Assembly: GCF_047729875.1 (NCBI RefSeq)
Contig: NZ_CP159826.1
Span: 868,001-932,000 of the forward strand
DNA: 64,000 nt
Direction: 5' to 3'
Source of the DNA: Marimicrobium sp913061115
Lineage (GTDB): Bacteria > Pseudomonadota > Gammaproteobacteria > Pseudomonadales > Halieaceae
The notes under the pieces are model-generated. The model was not told the DNA's origin. It did not search any database and worked only from the letters and a program-made list of their open reading frames with translations. Shown here one piece after another: positions 16,474-25,204 of this stretch (its first letter is position 1; every line of letters starts with the position of its first letter). Position numbers and translations under genes: made by a program.

Positions 16474-18591
16474 ATGTATAAGAACTTATTGTCCAGTGGA
16501 AAGATCGGGCAACTAGAGTTGCGCAATCGTATCGTCATGACGCCTATGGGCACGAATTTGTCCGAGGCGAGCGGTCACTGTGGTGAGCGTATTCAGGCTT
16601 ATTATGAGGCCCGCGCCCAAGGGGGTGCGGGTATGCTGATTGTTGGGGTGGCTTCAATTGCCTGGCCATCGGGTGCTTGCAACCCGAACCAGGTGGCGAT
16701 TTCCTCCGATGAGTTTTTGCCCGGTCTGCGTGAGTTGGCATCACGTATCAAGCTGCATGGCTGTCGAGCAGCGATACAGTTGCAACATGCGGGCAAGGTG
16801 GCGGTCTGTGATATTGCCGCGGGTCGCCCTATGCTTGTGCCTTCTATTCCCGATAAATCGCGCGATGAAATGAGCGCCGCTTTGACATCGGTGGAAATGT
16901 CAGCCTTCGTTAAGTCTTACAGTAAGAAGGGTGCCAAGGTTGAGTACAAGGTTGCAGATCATGATGACATTCGCGAGCTGATAGAGCATTTTGCTGAAGC
17001 CGCCGAGCGCGCCCGGCGTGCAGGCTTCGACGGTGTTGAATTGCATGCCGGGCACGGCTATATCCTATCTGAGTTTCTTTCCCCTAGTATCAACCGTCGG
17101 AACGACGAATATGGAGGTTGTCTTGAGAATCGCGCGCGTCTGCTTGTGGATGTCATCGAGGCGGTAAAGATCAGGGCAGGAAGTGATTTCCCGGTATGGT
17201 GCCGTATAGATGCTCTGGAATATAGGGTCGACGGAGGGATATGTCTCGCCGATGCAGTTGAAACGGCTGTGTTGGCTGAGGCTGCCGGTGCCGATGCAAT
17301 TCATGTTAGTGCCTACGCGAACCCCTCTTCCGGCGCCGCTTTCACAGAGGCGCCACTAGTGCACCATAGCGGGGGCTATCTGCCGTTTACAGCGGCTATC
17401 AAAGCGAGGTTACGTATCCCTGTGATCGCTGTCGGGCGCATAGAGCCTGAAGTTGCTGAGCAGGTATTGGCCCGCGGAGATGCTGACTTTATCGCCATGG
17501 GTCGTAAGTTGCTCGCCGATCCACAGCTGCCCAATAAATTAATGCATGGACAGCAGGAGAGCATACGCCCCTGTATCTATTGTTATACCTGTGTCAGTCG
17601 GATCTTCGTTAGCGATCATGTGCATTGTGCAGTGAACGCGCGCACCGGTTATGAGCACGAGATCGTGCTTCTGCCTGCGCTACAGCCACGGCATGTGCTC
17701 GTGATAGGGGGAGGTCCCGCCGGCATGGAAACGGCGCGCGTGGCAGCCCTTCGTGGGCATCGAGTTACGCTAGCTGAGCAGAGTGCAGATCTGGGCGGCA
17801 CCGTATTTTTCTCCTCTATCGTCTACCCGGAGAATGGCAAGCTTATTGACTATCTGGCCGAGCAGGTAAGGCAATTAGGTGTGGATGTCCGTTTGGGCAC
17901 AACGGTAGATCGTGGGTGCTTGCGGGCGCTGGCGCCGGATGTCGTGGTAGTCGCTACAGGCGCGCGCAGGGATGCACTGCCTATCCCGGGCGCAGAGCAG
18001 GCACATGTCCTCAGCGGCGATCAATTGCGCGCACTGATGACGGGTAGCGATCCCGCGGCAGTGCGCGATAAACTCCGCAGTTGGCAAATTGCGCTTTTGT
18101 CTGTGGCGGGATTACTGGGCATTACTAAAAATGCTTATTGGTTACGCCGCCTCAGTTACCTGTGGATGCCGCTGGGTAAACGAGTGAGTATTGTCGGCGG
18201 CGGACTTGTAGGTCTCGAGTTGGCGGAGTTTTTGGCAGAGCGTGGCCGCGATGTGACTGTCGTGGAAGCGGGAGAAAAATTCGGCACGGAATTGGCCATC
18301 GTAAGGCGTTGGCGGGTACTTGAGGACTTACAGCAGTTGGGCGTTGTGTTAATTAACAGGACTGATGTGTCGTGCATCAAAGAACGATCTCTGACACTAG
18401 TCTGCGACGGCGATGAAGTAGAGATAGAGACGGACACGGTCATTTTGGCCAGCGGCGCCACTGGCGATTTGTCGTTGGCCGAATTGAGCCAGAGGCTTGG
18501 TTTTGAAACACATGTAGCCGGCGACTGCGATGGGGTAGGCTACATTGAAGGCGCTATCCACAGCGCGCATGCTGTAGCGCGATCGCTATAG
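16474..18591 (+). CDS. NADH:flavin oxidoreductase / 2,4-dienoyl-CoA reductase-like enzyme
   Basis: A 705-residue fusion typical of FadH and BaiC/CD enzymes. An FMN TIM barrel covers residues 1 to about 350 (ELRNRIVMTPMGTNL; GFDGVELHAGHGYILSEFLS). A 4Fe-4S motif follows at about 365-385 (CIYCYTCVSR, with the last Cys in VHCAVN). Then come an FAD domain with GGGPAGMETARVA near 411 and a second dinucleotide fold with VGGGLVGLELAEFL near 573. It reduces conjugated enoyl or enone substrates with electrons from NAD(P)H. The insertion between the two nucleotide folds (LLSVAGLLGITKNAYW) is more like steroid/bile-acid 'BaiCD' relatives than E. coli FadH. It heads a set of acyl-CoA genes on the + strand. 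Confidence 0.9.
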   Translation: MYKNLLSSGKIGQLELRNRIVMTPMGTNLSEASGHCGERIQAYYEARAQGGAGMLIVGVASIAWPSGACNPNQVAISSDEFLPGLRELASRIKLHGCRAAIQLQHAGKVAVCDIAAGRPMLVPSIPDKSRDEMSAALTSVEMSAFVKSYSKKGAKVEYKVADHDDIRELIEHFAEAAERARRAGFDGVELHAGHGYILSEFLSPSINRRNDEYGGCLENRARLLVDVIEAVKIRAGSDFPVWCRIDALEYRVDGGICLADAVETAVLAEAAGADAIHVSAYANPSSGAAFTEAPLVHHSGGYLPFTAAIKARLRIPVIAVGRIEPEVAEQVLARGDADFIAMGRKLLADPQLPNKLMHGQQESIRPCIYCYTCVSRIFVSDHVHCAVNARTGYEHEIVLLPALQPRHVLVIGGGPAGMETARVAALRGHRVTLAEQSADLGGTVFFSSIVYPENGKLIDYLAEQVRQLGVDVRLGTTVDRGCLRALAPDVVVVATGARRDALPIPGAEQAHVLSGDQLRALMTGSDPAAVRDKLRSWQIALLSVAGLLGITKNAYWLRRLSYLWMPLGKRVSIVGGGLVGLELAEFLAERGRDVTVVEAGEKFGTELAIVRRWRVLEDLQQLGVVLINRTDVSCIKERSLTLVCDGDEVEIETDTVILASGATGDLSLAELSQRLGFETHVAGDCDGVGYIEGAIHSAHAVARSL

Positions 18592-18632
18592 GCATAGGTC
18601 TGCTGACGAAGATGTTGCGGAGGGAATAGTCG

Positions 18633-18809
18633 CTGAATACTCTATTGTTGATACTGTTACTGATCTTTGGCGGTGTCGCGTTGATGGTGGTGCTGGGTGA
18701 ACGATTTACCAAACCGGTAGACCCACAGCGTCTGGCGCGACTGCAACGCTGGTTGACGCCATTAGTTGGGTTGATGCTGGTACTGTCGCTGTTGGACTAC
18801 TCTCTCTAG
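18633..18809 (+). CDS. small two-helix membrane protein with probable non-AUG start
   Basis: A 58-codon frame reading LNTLLLILLLIFGGVALMVV, then GERFTKPVDPQRLARLQRWL, then TPLVGLMLVLSLLDYSL before TAG. It forms two hydrophobic helices separated by a basic loop. An in-frame stop at 18627 bounds it. GGAGGG (18619-18624) is ideally placed for the CTG at 18633; TTG codons at 18645 or 18648 are alternatives. The codon pattern is clearly protein-like (mostly G/C at third positions in the loop), and the frame fills the gap between the flavoprotein and the CaiB gene. I do not recognise a family. It could be a small subunit or stabiliser of a membrane protein. Confidence 0.55.
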   Translation: MNTLLLILLLIFGGVALMVVLGERFTKPVDPQRLARLQRWLTPLVGLMLVLSLLDYSL

Positions 18810-18834
18810 CCCTTTGACTTATCGGGACGACGTG

Positions 18835-20034
18835 ATGAATAAACCTCTGGTTGGCGTGCGTATATTAGACCTCACACACATGTTGGCCGGCCCGTATGCA
18901 GGCATGATTCTGGCCGATCTGGGGGCGGAGACCATTAAAGTTGAACCCCTTGCTGGCGAGGGAACTCGCCAGTTACTGGCAACTGACCCTGAAAACTCAC
19001 TGAACGGAATGGGCGCCTACTACCTGACCCTCAATCGCAACAAGAAAAGCGTCGCGGTCGATCTGAAGTCTGAAAGCGGTATGGCTGTGTTCAGTCGGTT
19101 AGTGGAAGCGTCTGATATTGTATTAAGCAACTTCGCTGCGGAGGTACCTCAGCGTCTGGGGCTGGACTTCGAGACGCTCAGCCAAGTGAATCCACGCATC
19201 ATTACGTGCACTGTGACAGGCTATGGTTCAGAGGGCCCGGGTGCGAACCGTCCCGCCTTTGACCAGGTCGCACAGGCCAGCGGCGGCGGGATGTCTATTA
19301 CGGGGTCTGATTGGGAACATCCGGTGCGAGCGGGAATCCCCATTGGCGATCTTGGTGGCGGTATGTTCGGTGTCATGGGTATTCTGGCGGCGCTTTACGA
19401 AAGGGAGCGCAGCGGCCTTGGCCAGCATGTGGACATCGCTATGGTCGACTGCCAGATATCCATGCTCAATTACATGGCGACCATGCACTGCCTCTCCGGG
19501 AAAGATCCATACCCTATTGGAAATGCACATTTCGTTCACGTGCCCTACGATACATTTCGCTGTGCCGACGGGGTTATCGTGATCGCGGTGATTACCGATA
19601 ACTTTTGGCAACACCTGAAGATCGTGGTGGACTGCCCTGAGTTTGACAATCCGTTGTACGACACACAGCCAGGACGTTGGCAGGATAGAGCGCTCATCAA
19701 CCGTTGGCTCAATGACGCGCTAGAGCGGCAAAGTTGCGCTCATTGGTTAGAGAAACTCGAGAAGCACCGTATTCCCTGTTCCGCTGTCAATAGCATCAGC
19801 CAGGCCTTGTCCGATCCCCAGGTGTTGCATCGCAACATGGTGGTGGACCTTCGCCACCCTGATGGGGGCAGCACTCGAGGGCCGGGTAACCCGATTAAGT
19901 TGTCACGCACCAAGGAGGAGAGTTTTAGTCCGGCGCCCTTGCTGGGTGCGAATACGGACAGTGTGATGTCTGAACTGTTGGGTCTGACGGCAACAGAAAT
20001 CAAGGCATTGAAGGCACAGGGAGCGATAGGGTGA
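18835..20034 (+). CDS. CaiB/BaiF family CoA transferase
   Basis: About 399 residues from the ATG at 18835; a TTG 21 bp upstream is less likely. Family III CoA transferases move CoA between carboxylic acids through an aspartyl anhydride. Landmarks are GVRILDLTHMLAGPYAGMIL at the N-terminus, LGAETIKVEPL, LNRNKKSVAVDLK and the catalytic Asp in VDIAMVDCQISML. It overlaps the next gene by one base (TGATG) and starts an operon with an APH-type kinase and a DUF6285 protein. That trio accompanies acyl-CoA dehydrogenase loci in many proteobacteria and actinobacteria. The substrate acid is not identifiable from sequence. Confidence 0.92.
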   Translation: MNKPLVGVRILDLTHMLAGPYAGMILADLGAETIKVEPLAGEGTRQLLATDPENSLNGMGAYYLTLNRNKKSVAVDLKSESGMAVFSRLVEASDIVLSNFAAEVPQRLGLDFETLSQVNPRIITCTVTGYGSEGPGANRPAFDQVAQASGGGMSITGSDWEHPVRAGIPIGDLGGGMFGVMGILAALYERERSGLGQHVDIAMVDCQISMLNYMATMHCLSGKDPYPIGNAHFVHVPYDTFRCADGVIVIAVITDNFWQHLKIVVDCPEFDNPLYDTQPGRWQDRALINRWLNDALERQSCAHWLEKLEKHRIPCSAVNSISQALSDPQVLHRNMVVDLRHPDGGSTRGPGNPIKLSRTKEESFSPAPLLGANTDSVMSELLGLTATEIKALKAQGAIG

Positions 20035-21074
20035 TGAAAGAAGCGCTCACAGGCGCATCCGACGATAAGGCTATGGCTGACTGTCTATGGGCAGCACTTT
20101 TAGGCGCCGAGCAAACCGCGCTTGTTGATGGCGCAAGCATTGACGGCCTGGCACGCCTTTCCGGCGGTGCTAATATGGAGACGTGGTCTTTTGATTGGGT
20201 GCGAACGACAGAGACTGAGCCTTTGATTCTGCGGCGAGTGCCCGGCCAGACCCTGGACTTCGAGAATGCAGTAGGCGAACTCACGCTGAAGGATGAGGCC
20301 GCACTGATCGATATCGCTGGCCGATATGGTGTCCCTGTTCCTGTTGTGCGATTGGTTCTGCGCCCTGAACATGCACTGGGGCAAGGCTATATTATGAGTC
20401 GGGAGCGGGGCGAGGCCCTGCCTTTTCGTCTGCTGGCGGACGATTGTTATCGAGACGCGCGCGAGCGACTGGCTTTTCAGTGCGGCCAGACTCTGGGTCG
20501 CATCCATAAGATTCCGCTGGAATCACTGCCGGAAGGTTTATCCGATCACAGTGGTGTCCTTCTGTTTCAACGCGCCCAGGAGCTGCTCGACACCCATGGA
20601 AACCTATCCCCTGTACTGCAATTGGGGCTCAATTGGTTGCGAGATAGGCCGCGTCGAGACCCTCTGCGCACGCTGGTGCATGGGGACTTTCGCAATGGTA
20701 ATTTGCTGGTAGATGAAGATGGACTTGTCGCCGTGTTGGATTGGGAGCTGGCGCACCTGGGTGATCCTGTTCAGGACCTAGGTTATATCTGCGCCAATGT
20801 CTGGCGCTTTGGCTCGCCCAAGCCGGTGGGCGGATTTGGTGACTATGCAGATCTTTTGGCGGGCTATGAGTCTGTCACCGGTATAGCGCCCGCGATGGCG
20901 GATATTCATTATTGGCAGGTGCACGCTGCTCTATCGTGGGGAATGGTGTGTCTTCGCATGTTGGAGATGTATCGAAGTGGTGAGGATTCCAGCCTGGAGA
21001 GGGCAGCGGTAGGCCGGCGCCTATCGGAGGCTGAGATCGATCTATTGCTGTTGATGGAAGGAGAGTCTGCATGA
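20034..21074 (+). CDS. APH-family phosphotransferase (acyl-CoA-associated type)
   Basis: 346 residues from the ATG at 20034. N-lobe features are RLSGGANMETWSFDWV and PLILRRVPG. The catalytic loop is LVHGDFRNGNLLVD and the Mg-binding motif is AVLDWELAHLGDP. This sub-family resembles the kinase domain of ACAD10/11, in which phosphorylation of 4-hydroxyacyl-CoA precedes its dehydration by an acyl-CoA dehydrogenase. That makes a role in hydroxy-acid catabolism plausible, but it is inferred. It is embedded between CaiB (1-bp overlap) and DUF6285 (4-bp overlap). Confidence 0.88.
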   Translation: MKEALTGASDDKAMADCLWAALLGAEQTALVDGASIDGLARLSGGANMETWSFDWVRTTETEPLILRRVPGQTLDFENAVGELTLKDEAALIDIAGRYGVPVPVVRLVLRPEHALGQGYIMSRERGEALPFRLLADDCYRDARERLAFQCGQTLGRIHKIPLESLPEGLSDHSGVLLFQRAQELLDTHGNLSPVLQLGLNWLRDRPRRDPLRTLVHGDFRNGNLLVDEDGLVAVLDWELAHLGDPVQDLGYICANVWRFGSPKPVGGFGDYADLLAGYESVTGIAPAMADIHYWQVHAALSWGMVCLRMLEMYRSGEDSSLERAAVGRRLSEAEIDLLLLMEGESA

Positions 21075-21442
21075 GCGGTACTGAGTCGATAGAGCTGTTA
21101 GCGGCCGTGCGCCAGTTTTTGCGTGAGGAGGTATTGCCCGAGTTGGATGGCTTTAAGGCGTACACCACCAGGGTGGCGGCCAATGCATTGGGTATTGTGG
21201 CCAGGGAACTGGAGATGGGCGCTGGTTTAGCAGAGTTCGACAAGCAGATAGCCTCCACACTTGACCTTGATGAGCAGGCGGGCCCAGTCACGCGACAAAT
21301 TGCGCTTGCCCTTCGCGATGGTACAATGGCCCACGACCAGCGAATTCTCTCGTATCTCAGGCAGCGTACGTTACATGCGTGCGCTATTGATAACCCGAAA
21401 TACTCCGGATTGCATCAGGCCAGGGCCCGTTGGTTGCGATAG
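21071..21442 (+). CDS. DUF6285 domain protein
   Basis: A 123-residue, highly helical, soluble protein starting at an ATGA overlap with the kinase. It has the family pattern LLAAVRQFLREEVLPELDG, then VAANALGIVARELEMG, and a C-terminal RTLHACAIDNPKYSGL. DUF6285 proteins are found almost only downstream of this kind of APH kinase, suggesting a subunit or chaperone role. No catalytic motif is seen. Confidence 0.75.
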   Translation: MSGTESIELLAAVRQFLREEVLPELDGFKAYTTRVAANALGIVARELEMGAGLAEFDKQIASTLDLDEQAGPVTRQIALALRDGTMAHDQRILSYLRQRTLHACAIDNPKYSGLHQARARWLR

Positions 21443-21817
21443 CCTAGGTTTGGCTTTGATTGACTAGCCGCTACCTATTTGGGCTCCCTTGGGCTGGTGA
21501 CATGGATGGTTCGCGTTGCAATTTCGACCGACGCCTAGAATCAGTGCCTGATTTTTTTACATTGGTGCTGAAAAATCAAAGTAATATTTCTATAAGTTAT
21601 TGATTTTATGAGATTATTGTTATTTTTTCGCTATCCTTAGGGGTGGCAACACAGCTGTATCGAGTTGTGATTCTCACAGAAGCCGAATATAAATTTAAAA
21701 ACTGCCCAAAAGTACAATGTCTGTGTTTATTGGCAGGGGTAGGATTGAGTTGTAAGAGTGATAAAACAAGTAGAAATACACTAAATGACTAGGCTCAACT
21801 ATAAAAGAGTAAGCATT
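21443..21817. other. AT-rich intergenic region upstream of the VPLPA-CTERM gene
   Basis: About 375 bp with no convincing gene on either strand. The stretch from about 21545 to 21640 is markedly richer in A and T than its neighbours (long T and A runs). It probably holds the promoter of the CTERM gene. I see no clear -24/-12 element or operator. The base composition change could mark an acquired segment. Confidence 0.5.
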
Positions 21818-22399
21818 ATGATCAATAAAACGATTTTCTTAGGTGTTTTATTCCTTGTTGCTGGCGCCGTTAACGCAGCAACGACGACATTATCTCAATC
21901 GCAAAATCAAACGGCTGACGGTCAAGATTTCAGCTTTGATTTCACTCCGGGCGCTTATGAAGTTGGCAGTAGCAGTAGTTTTACTGTCTCGGTGCAGGGC
22001 GATTTTAATAACATTGCGACCCCAGGCTCAACGGCCATCACTATCGGCGACGATGATAAGGGAAATTTTAATCGCGTTTCCGCTGAAGCTTATGATGTGT
22101 TTTTTAAAGGCTTTAGCAATACCAATGCGTACCGGTATAAGTTAAATTTTAACCTTGACGCGGCCCAAACGACGGCCTTTATGAATAATAGCAATGTGGT
22201 CGTTGACTTCGCCGACGGAGTGTTGGCCTTGTGTGGGTGGTGGAACTACGGTAATTGTATTGCCGACGAGGGTGATGCGCCCTATGCCCAAGTGGATTAT
22301 ACCTACGAAGTCAGCAGCGTTCCTGTCCCCGCGGCGGTTTGGCTGTTCGGATCGGCCTTGCTCGGTTTGGCGGGAGTGGCGAGACGCAAAAAAGCCTAG
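21818..22399 (+). CDS. VPLPA-CTERM sorting domain protein (exosortase substrate)
   Basis: About 193 residues from the ATG at 21818. An N-terminal signal peptide (IFLGVLFLVAGAVNA) is followed by a beta-rich Ser/Thr/Asn-rich extracellular region with two Cys. The C-terminus has the tripartite sorting tag: VPVPAAVWLFGSALLGLAGV, then RRKKA. This PEP-CTERM variant directs proteins to an exosortase for surface or matrix attachment in EPS-producing bacteria. The exosortase itself is not in the window. A separate initiator 33 bp upstream is in frame but lacks a ribosome site. A good terminator follows, so it is monocistronic. Confidence 0.85.
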   Translation: MINKTIFLGVLFLVAGAVNAATTTLSQSQNQTADGQDFSFDFTPGAYEVGSSSSFTVSVQGDFNNIATPGSTAITIGDDDKGNFNRVSAEAYDVFFKGFSNTNAYRYKLNFNLDAAQTTAFMNNSNVVVDFADGVLALCGWWNYGNCIADEGDAPYAQVDYTYEVSSVPVPAAVWLFGSALLGLAGVARRKKA

Positions 22400-22415
22400 A
22401 AGAATATCAGACATT

Positions 22416-22439
22416 AAAACCCGCCGAGGCGGGTTTTTT
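22416..22439 (+). terminator. Rho-independent terminator after the VPLPA-CTERM gene
   Basis: A 10-bp stem (AAAACCCGCC / GGCGGGTTTT, loop GA) running into a T-run, 17 bp past the stop codon. Being flanked by A and T runs it may work in both directions and could also serve the convergent acyl-CoA dehydrogenase gene. Confidence 0.88.
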
Positions 22440-22530
22440 ATTGCTTGGAAATTTGATGCCGGCAACCGTTGTGACCTCGCTGTATCAACCTGTCACCAGA
22501 ATATAAGGAGAAGTCTCTCCAATAGACCGG

Positions 22531-23802
22531 CTAGATGCTGACCCCTTTTGGCGCTTTCCTATCCATAAATCCAAACATATAGCCGGCCACCCGGCGCTTC
22601 TGTATTTCCTCTGTGCCCTCGGTAATCCGGTAGCGGCGGTGATGGCGATAAATATGCTCGAAAGGAGCATGACGAGAATAGCCTAGCCCGCCATGTACCT
22701 GCATGGCTTGGTCGGCGGCATCGCAACACAGTCGATTGGCGACAAAGTTGCACATCGATATTTTGTCGGATACCGAAAAAGCGCCCTTAGTGTCCATTTG
22801 CCAAGCCGTTTTGTGTATGAGGGCGCGCAGCATTTCTGCTTGCGTTTGGAGCTCCACCAAAGGAAATTGAATGCCTTGATTGCTCGACAGAGGTTTTCCG
22901 AAGGGCGCTCGCTGCATTGCATAGTTCACGGATTCGTTAATGCAGTATTGAGCCGCGCCTAAGGAAGAGGCAGCCTGGCGAATGCGATTCTCATTAAAGA
23001 AATGCTGTACCACCTGCAGAGCCTTTCCCTCACCGCCAAGAATGCAGCTGTGCGGCACTTTCATTTCCGTAAAAGACACCCTGCCGTGGTCCGTTGGCAT
23101 ATTGAATGTCCACAACATCTCTTCGATTTTAAATCCCTGCGTGTCAGTCGGCACGAGAAAGGCTGTGAGGCCTCCAGCGTCGCCAGCGTCGCCGCTTGTT
23201 CGTGCAATGACCAGTATGTGACCTGCACGATGAATACCGGTATTCCAAGACTTTTCGCCATTGATTGTCCACGTATCGGCGTTGCGTGTGGCAAAGGTTC
23301 CCATATGCGTTGCATCTGAACCATGAGCCGTCTCTGTAATGCCGAACGTAAAGTAGCGACGGCTTTCACACAGGTCATCAACCCAGTCGATTTTTTGCTG
23401 TGCCGACCCGTACTCAATCATCAACAATAATCCAACATTGTTACCGACGATGGAGTGTTCATTCTGTAAATCGTTGTGTAGTCCGAGTCCTCTGCAGGCA
23501 AGGTGTTCACGGATGATTGCCATTTCCAAATTGCTACCATCTTTACCCCCGTACTCTTTGGGGGAAGAGAAGCGAAAGTGTCCTGCGGCATCAGCCCGCT
23601 GCTTGGCTTTCATTAGCAGCTCTTCCCATTGTTCGTTGGGTAGCCCGTTCCTATCCCAGTCTGTGCGTGCATCCTCGCGCCGATGGTCAAAGAATCGATT
23701 GTTATCATCTTGCATCTGCAGTGGCATAATTTCGCTTTCGATAAAGTTATCGAGGTCCTGTAGGTAGTTCATCAAGTATTCGGGGATATCAAAATTCATC
23801 AT
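22531..23802 (-). CDS. acyl-CoA dehydrogenase
   Basis: About 423 residues from the ATG pair at 23802/23799; a farther in-frame start would add 29 residues without family similarity. A FAD-dependent enzyme that introduces the alpha,beta double bond in acyl-CoAs. Motifs are FTFGITETAHGSDATHMGT and TWTINGEKSWNTGI in the middle domain, and QVHGGLGYSRHAPFEHIYR near the C-terminus. The long N-terminus and the ending RRYRITEGTEEIQKR resemble ACAD10/11-like members. It is monocistronic, with a perfect 14-bp palindrome about 55 bp upstream that may bind a TetR-type repressor. Confidence 0.92.
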   Translation of the reverse strand: MMNFDIPEYLMNYLQDLDNFIESEIMPLQMQDDNNRFFDHRREDARTDWDRNGLPNEQWEELLMKAKQRADAAGHFRFSSPKEYGGKDGSNLEMAIIREHLACRGLGLHNDLQNEHSIVGNNVGLLLMIEYGSAQQKIDWVDDLCESRRYFTFGITETAHGSDATHMGTFATRNADTWTINGEKSWNTGIHRAGHILVIARTSGDAGDAGGLTAFLVPTDTQGFKIEEMLWTFNMPTDHGRVSFTEMKVPHSCILGGEGKALQVVQHFFNENRIRQAASSLGAAQYCINESVNYAMQRAPFGKPLSSNQGIQFPLVELQTQAEMLRALIHKTAWQMDTKGAFSVSDKISMCNFVANRLCCDAADQAMQVHGGLGYSRHAPFEHIYRHHRRYRITEGTEEIQKRRVAGYMFGFMDRKAPKGVSI

Positions 23803-24184
23803 GATGTGGCTCGCTGGTTCGGGGGGCAGTTTGTAGTGATGTCCGACTCTTTCGTTCGGTCGATCGACCGCGTGGACAGACAGGATCAAGTGAACAAAGT
23901 TTCGTTTTAGAGGTCATAAGATGAGTAGTGTGTAGCTCTTGCAGAGACAATCCTTAGATTGGTTAGTGTTGTGACGGCCTGGGTACTGATGAGGCAGAGT
24001 CAAAAGTTATACACACTCTATAGTGCAGGTCAAGGTCTGTTGGGTTCGGTTCCGTGGGGCGCGCGCCGCGTTCGGCAGTTTGTTAGGTACACAGGAGTTT
24101 CAACTTTGAGCGGCTCACCCTATAATCGTTGTTATTAATAGAGCTCCGTGGACAGTGTTTGCGGTGGACTAAAGGGAGTAGTTG
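23803..24184. other. divergent promoter region between acyl-CoA dehydrogenase and gsp operon
   Basis: About 380 bp with no gene. It contains the palindrome at 23857-23870 near the dehydrogenase side. A TATAAT hexamer lies at 24121-24126, about 60 bp before gspC. No well-spaced -35 accompanies it. The gspC start is preceded by AAAGGGAG. Confidence 0.5.
23857..23870. promoter_or_regulatory. perfect 14-bp palindrome, candidate repressor operator
   Basis: CGGTCGATCGACCG is its own reverse complement and sits about 55 bp upstream of the acyl-CoA dehydrogenase start. Such short perfect dyads are typical TetR-family operators next to acyl-CoA dehydrogenase genes. No adjacent regulator gene is seen, so the cognate protein would be encoded elsewhere. 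Confidence 0.5.
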
Positions 24185-25204
24185 GTGCCAGCTGATTGGC
24201 TCGGTAATTCTAGTGCGGTGTCAGGGCGAGCAGGTGTCGCTCTCATGGGTGCGCTGAACGCGATGGCACAGCCGCGTCGCGCGCGTCGGATACGTCAAGT
24301 TGTCCTGTTGCTCGTTGTTGTATGGATGCTGCTGTCGCTCACGAGGCTACTGTGGGCACTAGTCCCCAATGCTGAAAACAACAATGTTGCGCCGCCCACG
24401 GTGATTAATCCATTGTCAGCCGGCAGCTCCAGGGCTATCGTTGCGCCTGTTGATATCGATCGCATGGTGGCCTGGCATTTATTTGGGGAGGCCGGCGCGA
24501 CGGCGCAGGCCGTTATTGAGGCCGCAACGGAGGTCGAGACTGATTCCCGTGAGGGTATAGAGGATGGCGCCCGGGAAACTAGCCTGCAGCTGAAGTTACG
24601 CGGTATCGTGGCGTCTACGGAGGACGGTCTCGGATATGCCATTATTGAGAATGCGAATCAGCAGGCTATCTACATGGTCGAAGACAAGTTGCCCGTTCGG
24701 GGCAATGTGGTATTGGCCAAGGTGATGCCGCGACAAGTTGTGCTGGACAATGGCGGGACCTATGAATTGCTGGTGCTGTTTGAAGAATCCACTTTGGGCA
24801 CTGCGGAGCCAATGTCTGCTCAGACCGCCGCGCCTGCGGTAAGCGAGAACATCGATAAGCGCGGTGATGATCAGGCTACCCGGTTGGCCCAGAGTTATCG
24901 ACAGCGCCTATACCAGAATCCTCAATCGCTAGCAGAGGTGGTGAATGTCAGCGCCGTGCGCGAAAATGGGGCACTGCTGGGTTATCGGGTAAGCCCTGGG
25001 AAGGATCAGGAACAATTTGCGCAGCTGGGGTTCAAAATGGGTGACGTGGTGACATCCGTCAACGGGGTAAGTCTCGATAATCCTACCAATACCATGGTCC
25101 TTTTCAATGACATGCGCTCAGCTAAGGAAGCGGTATTTGAGTTGCAGCGTGATGGACAGGCTCTCACGCTGAGTGTCAATTTAGACGATGGTGGCGCTCA
25201 GTGA
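24185..25204 (+). CDS. gspC: type II secretion system protein C
   Basis: 339 residues from the GTG at 24185, which is well spaced behind AAAGGGAG; a TTG one codon earlier is too close. It is an inner-membrane clamp linking the secretin to the assembly platform. A single membrane helix lies at about residues 38-60. The homology-region domain (LQLKLRGIVASTEDGLGYAIIE) is in the middle and a PDZ domain at the end (FAQLGFKMGDVVTSVNGVSL). First gene of a 12-gene operon; its stop overlaps the gspD start. Confidence 0.93.
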   Translation: MPADWLGNSSAVSGRAGVALMGALNAMAQPRRARRIRQVVLLLVVVWMLLSLTRLLWALVPNAENNNVAPPTVINPLSAGSSRAIVAPVDIDRMVAWHLFGEAGATAQAVIEAATEVETDSREGIEDGARETSLQLKLRGIVASTEDGLGYAIIENANQQAIYMVEDKLPVRGNVVLAKVMPRQVVLDNGGTYELLVLFEESTLGTAEPMSAQTAAPAVSENIDKRGDDQATRLAQSYRQRLYQNPQSLAEVVNVSAVRENGALLGYRVSPGKDQEQFAQLGFKMGDVVTSVNGVSLDNPTNTMVLFNDMRSAKEAVFELQRDGQALTLSVNLDDGGAQ

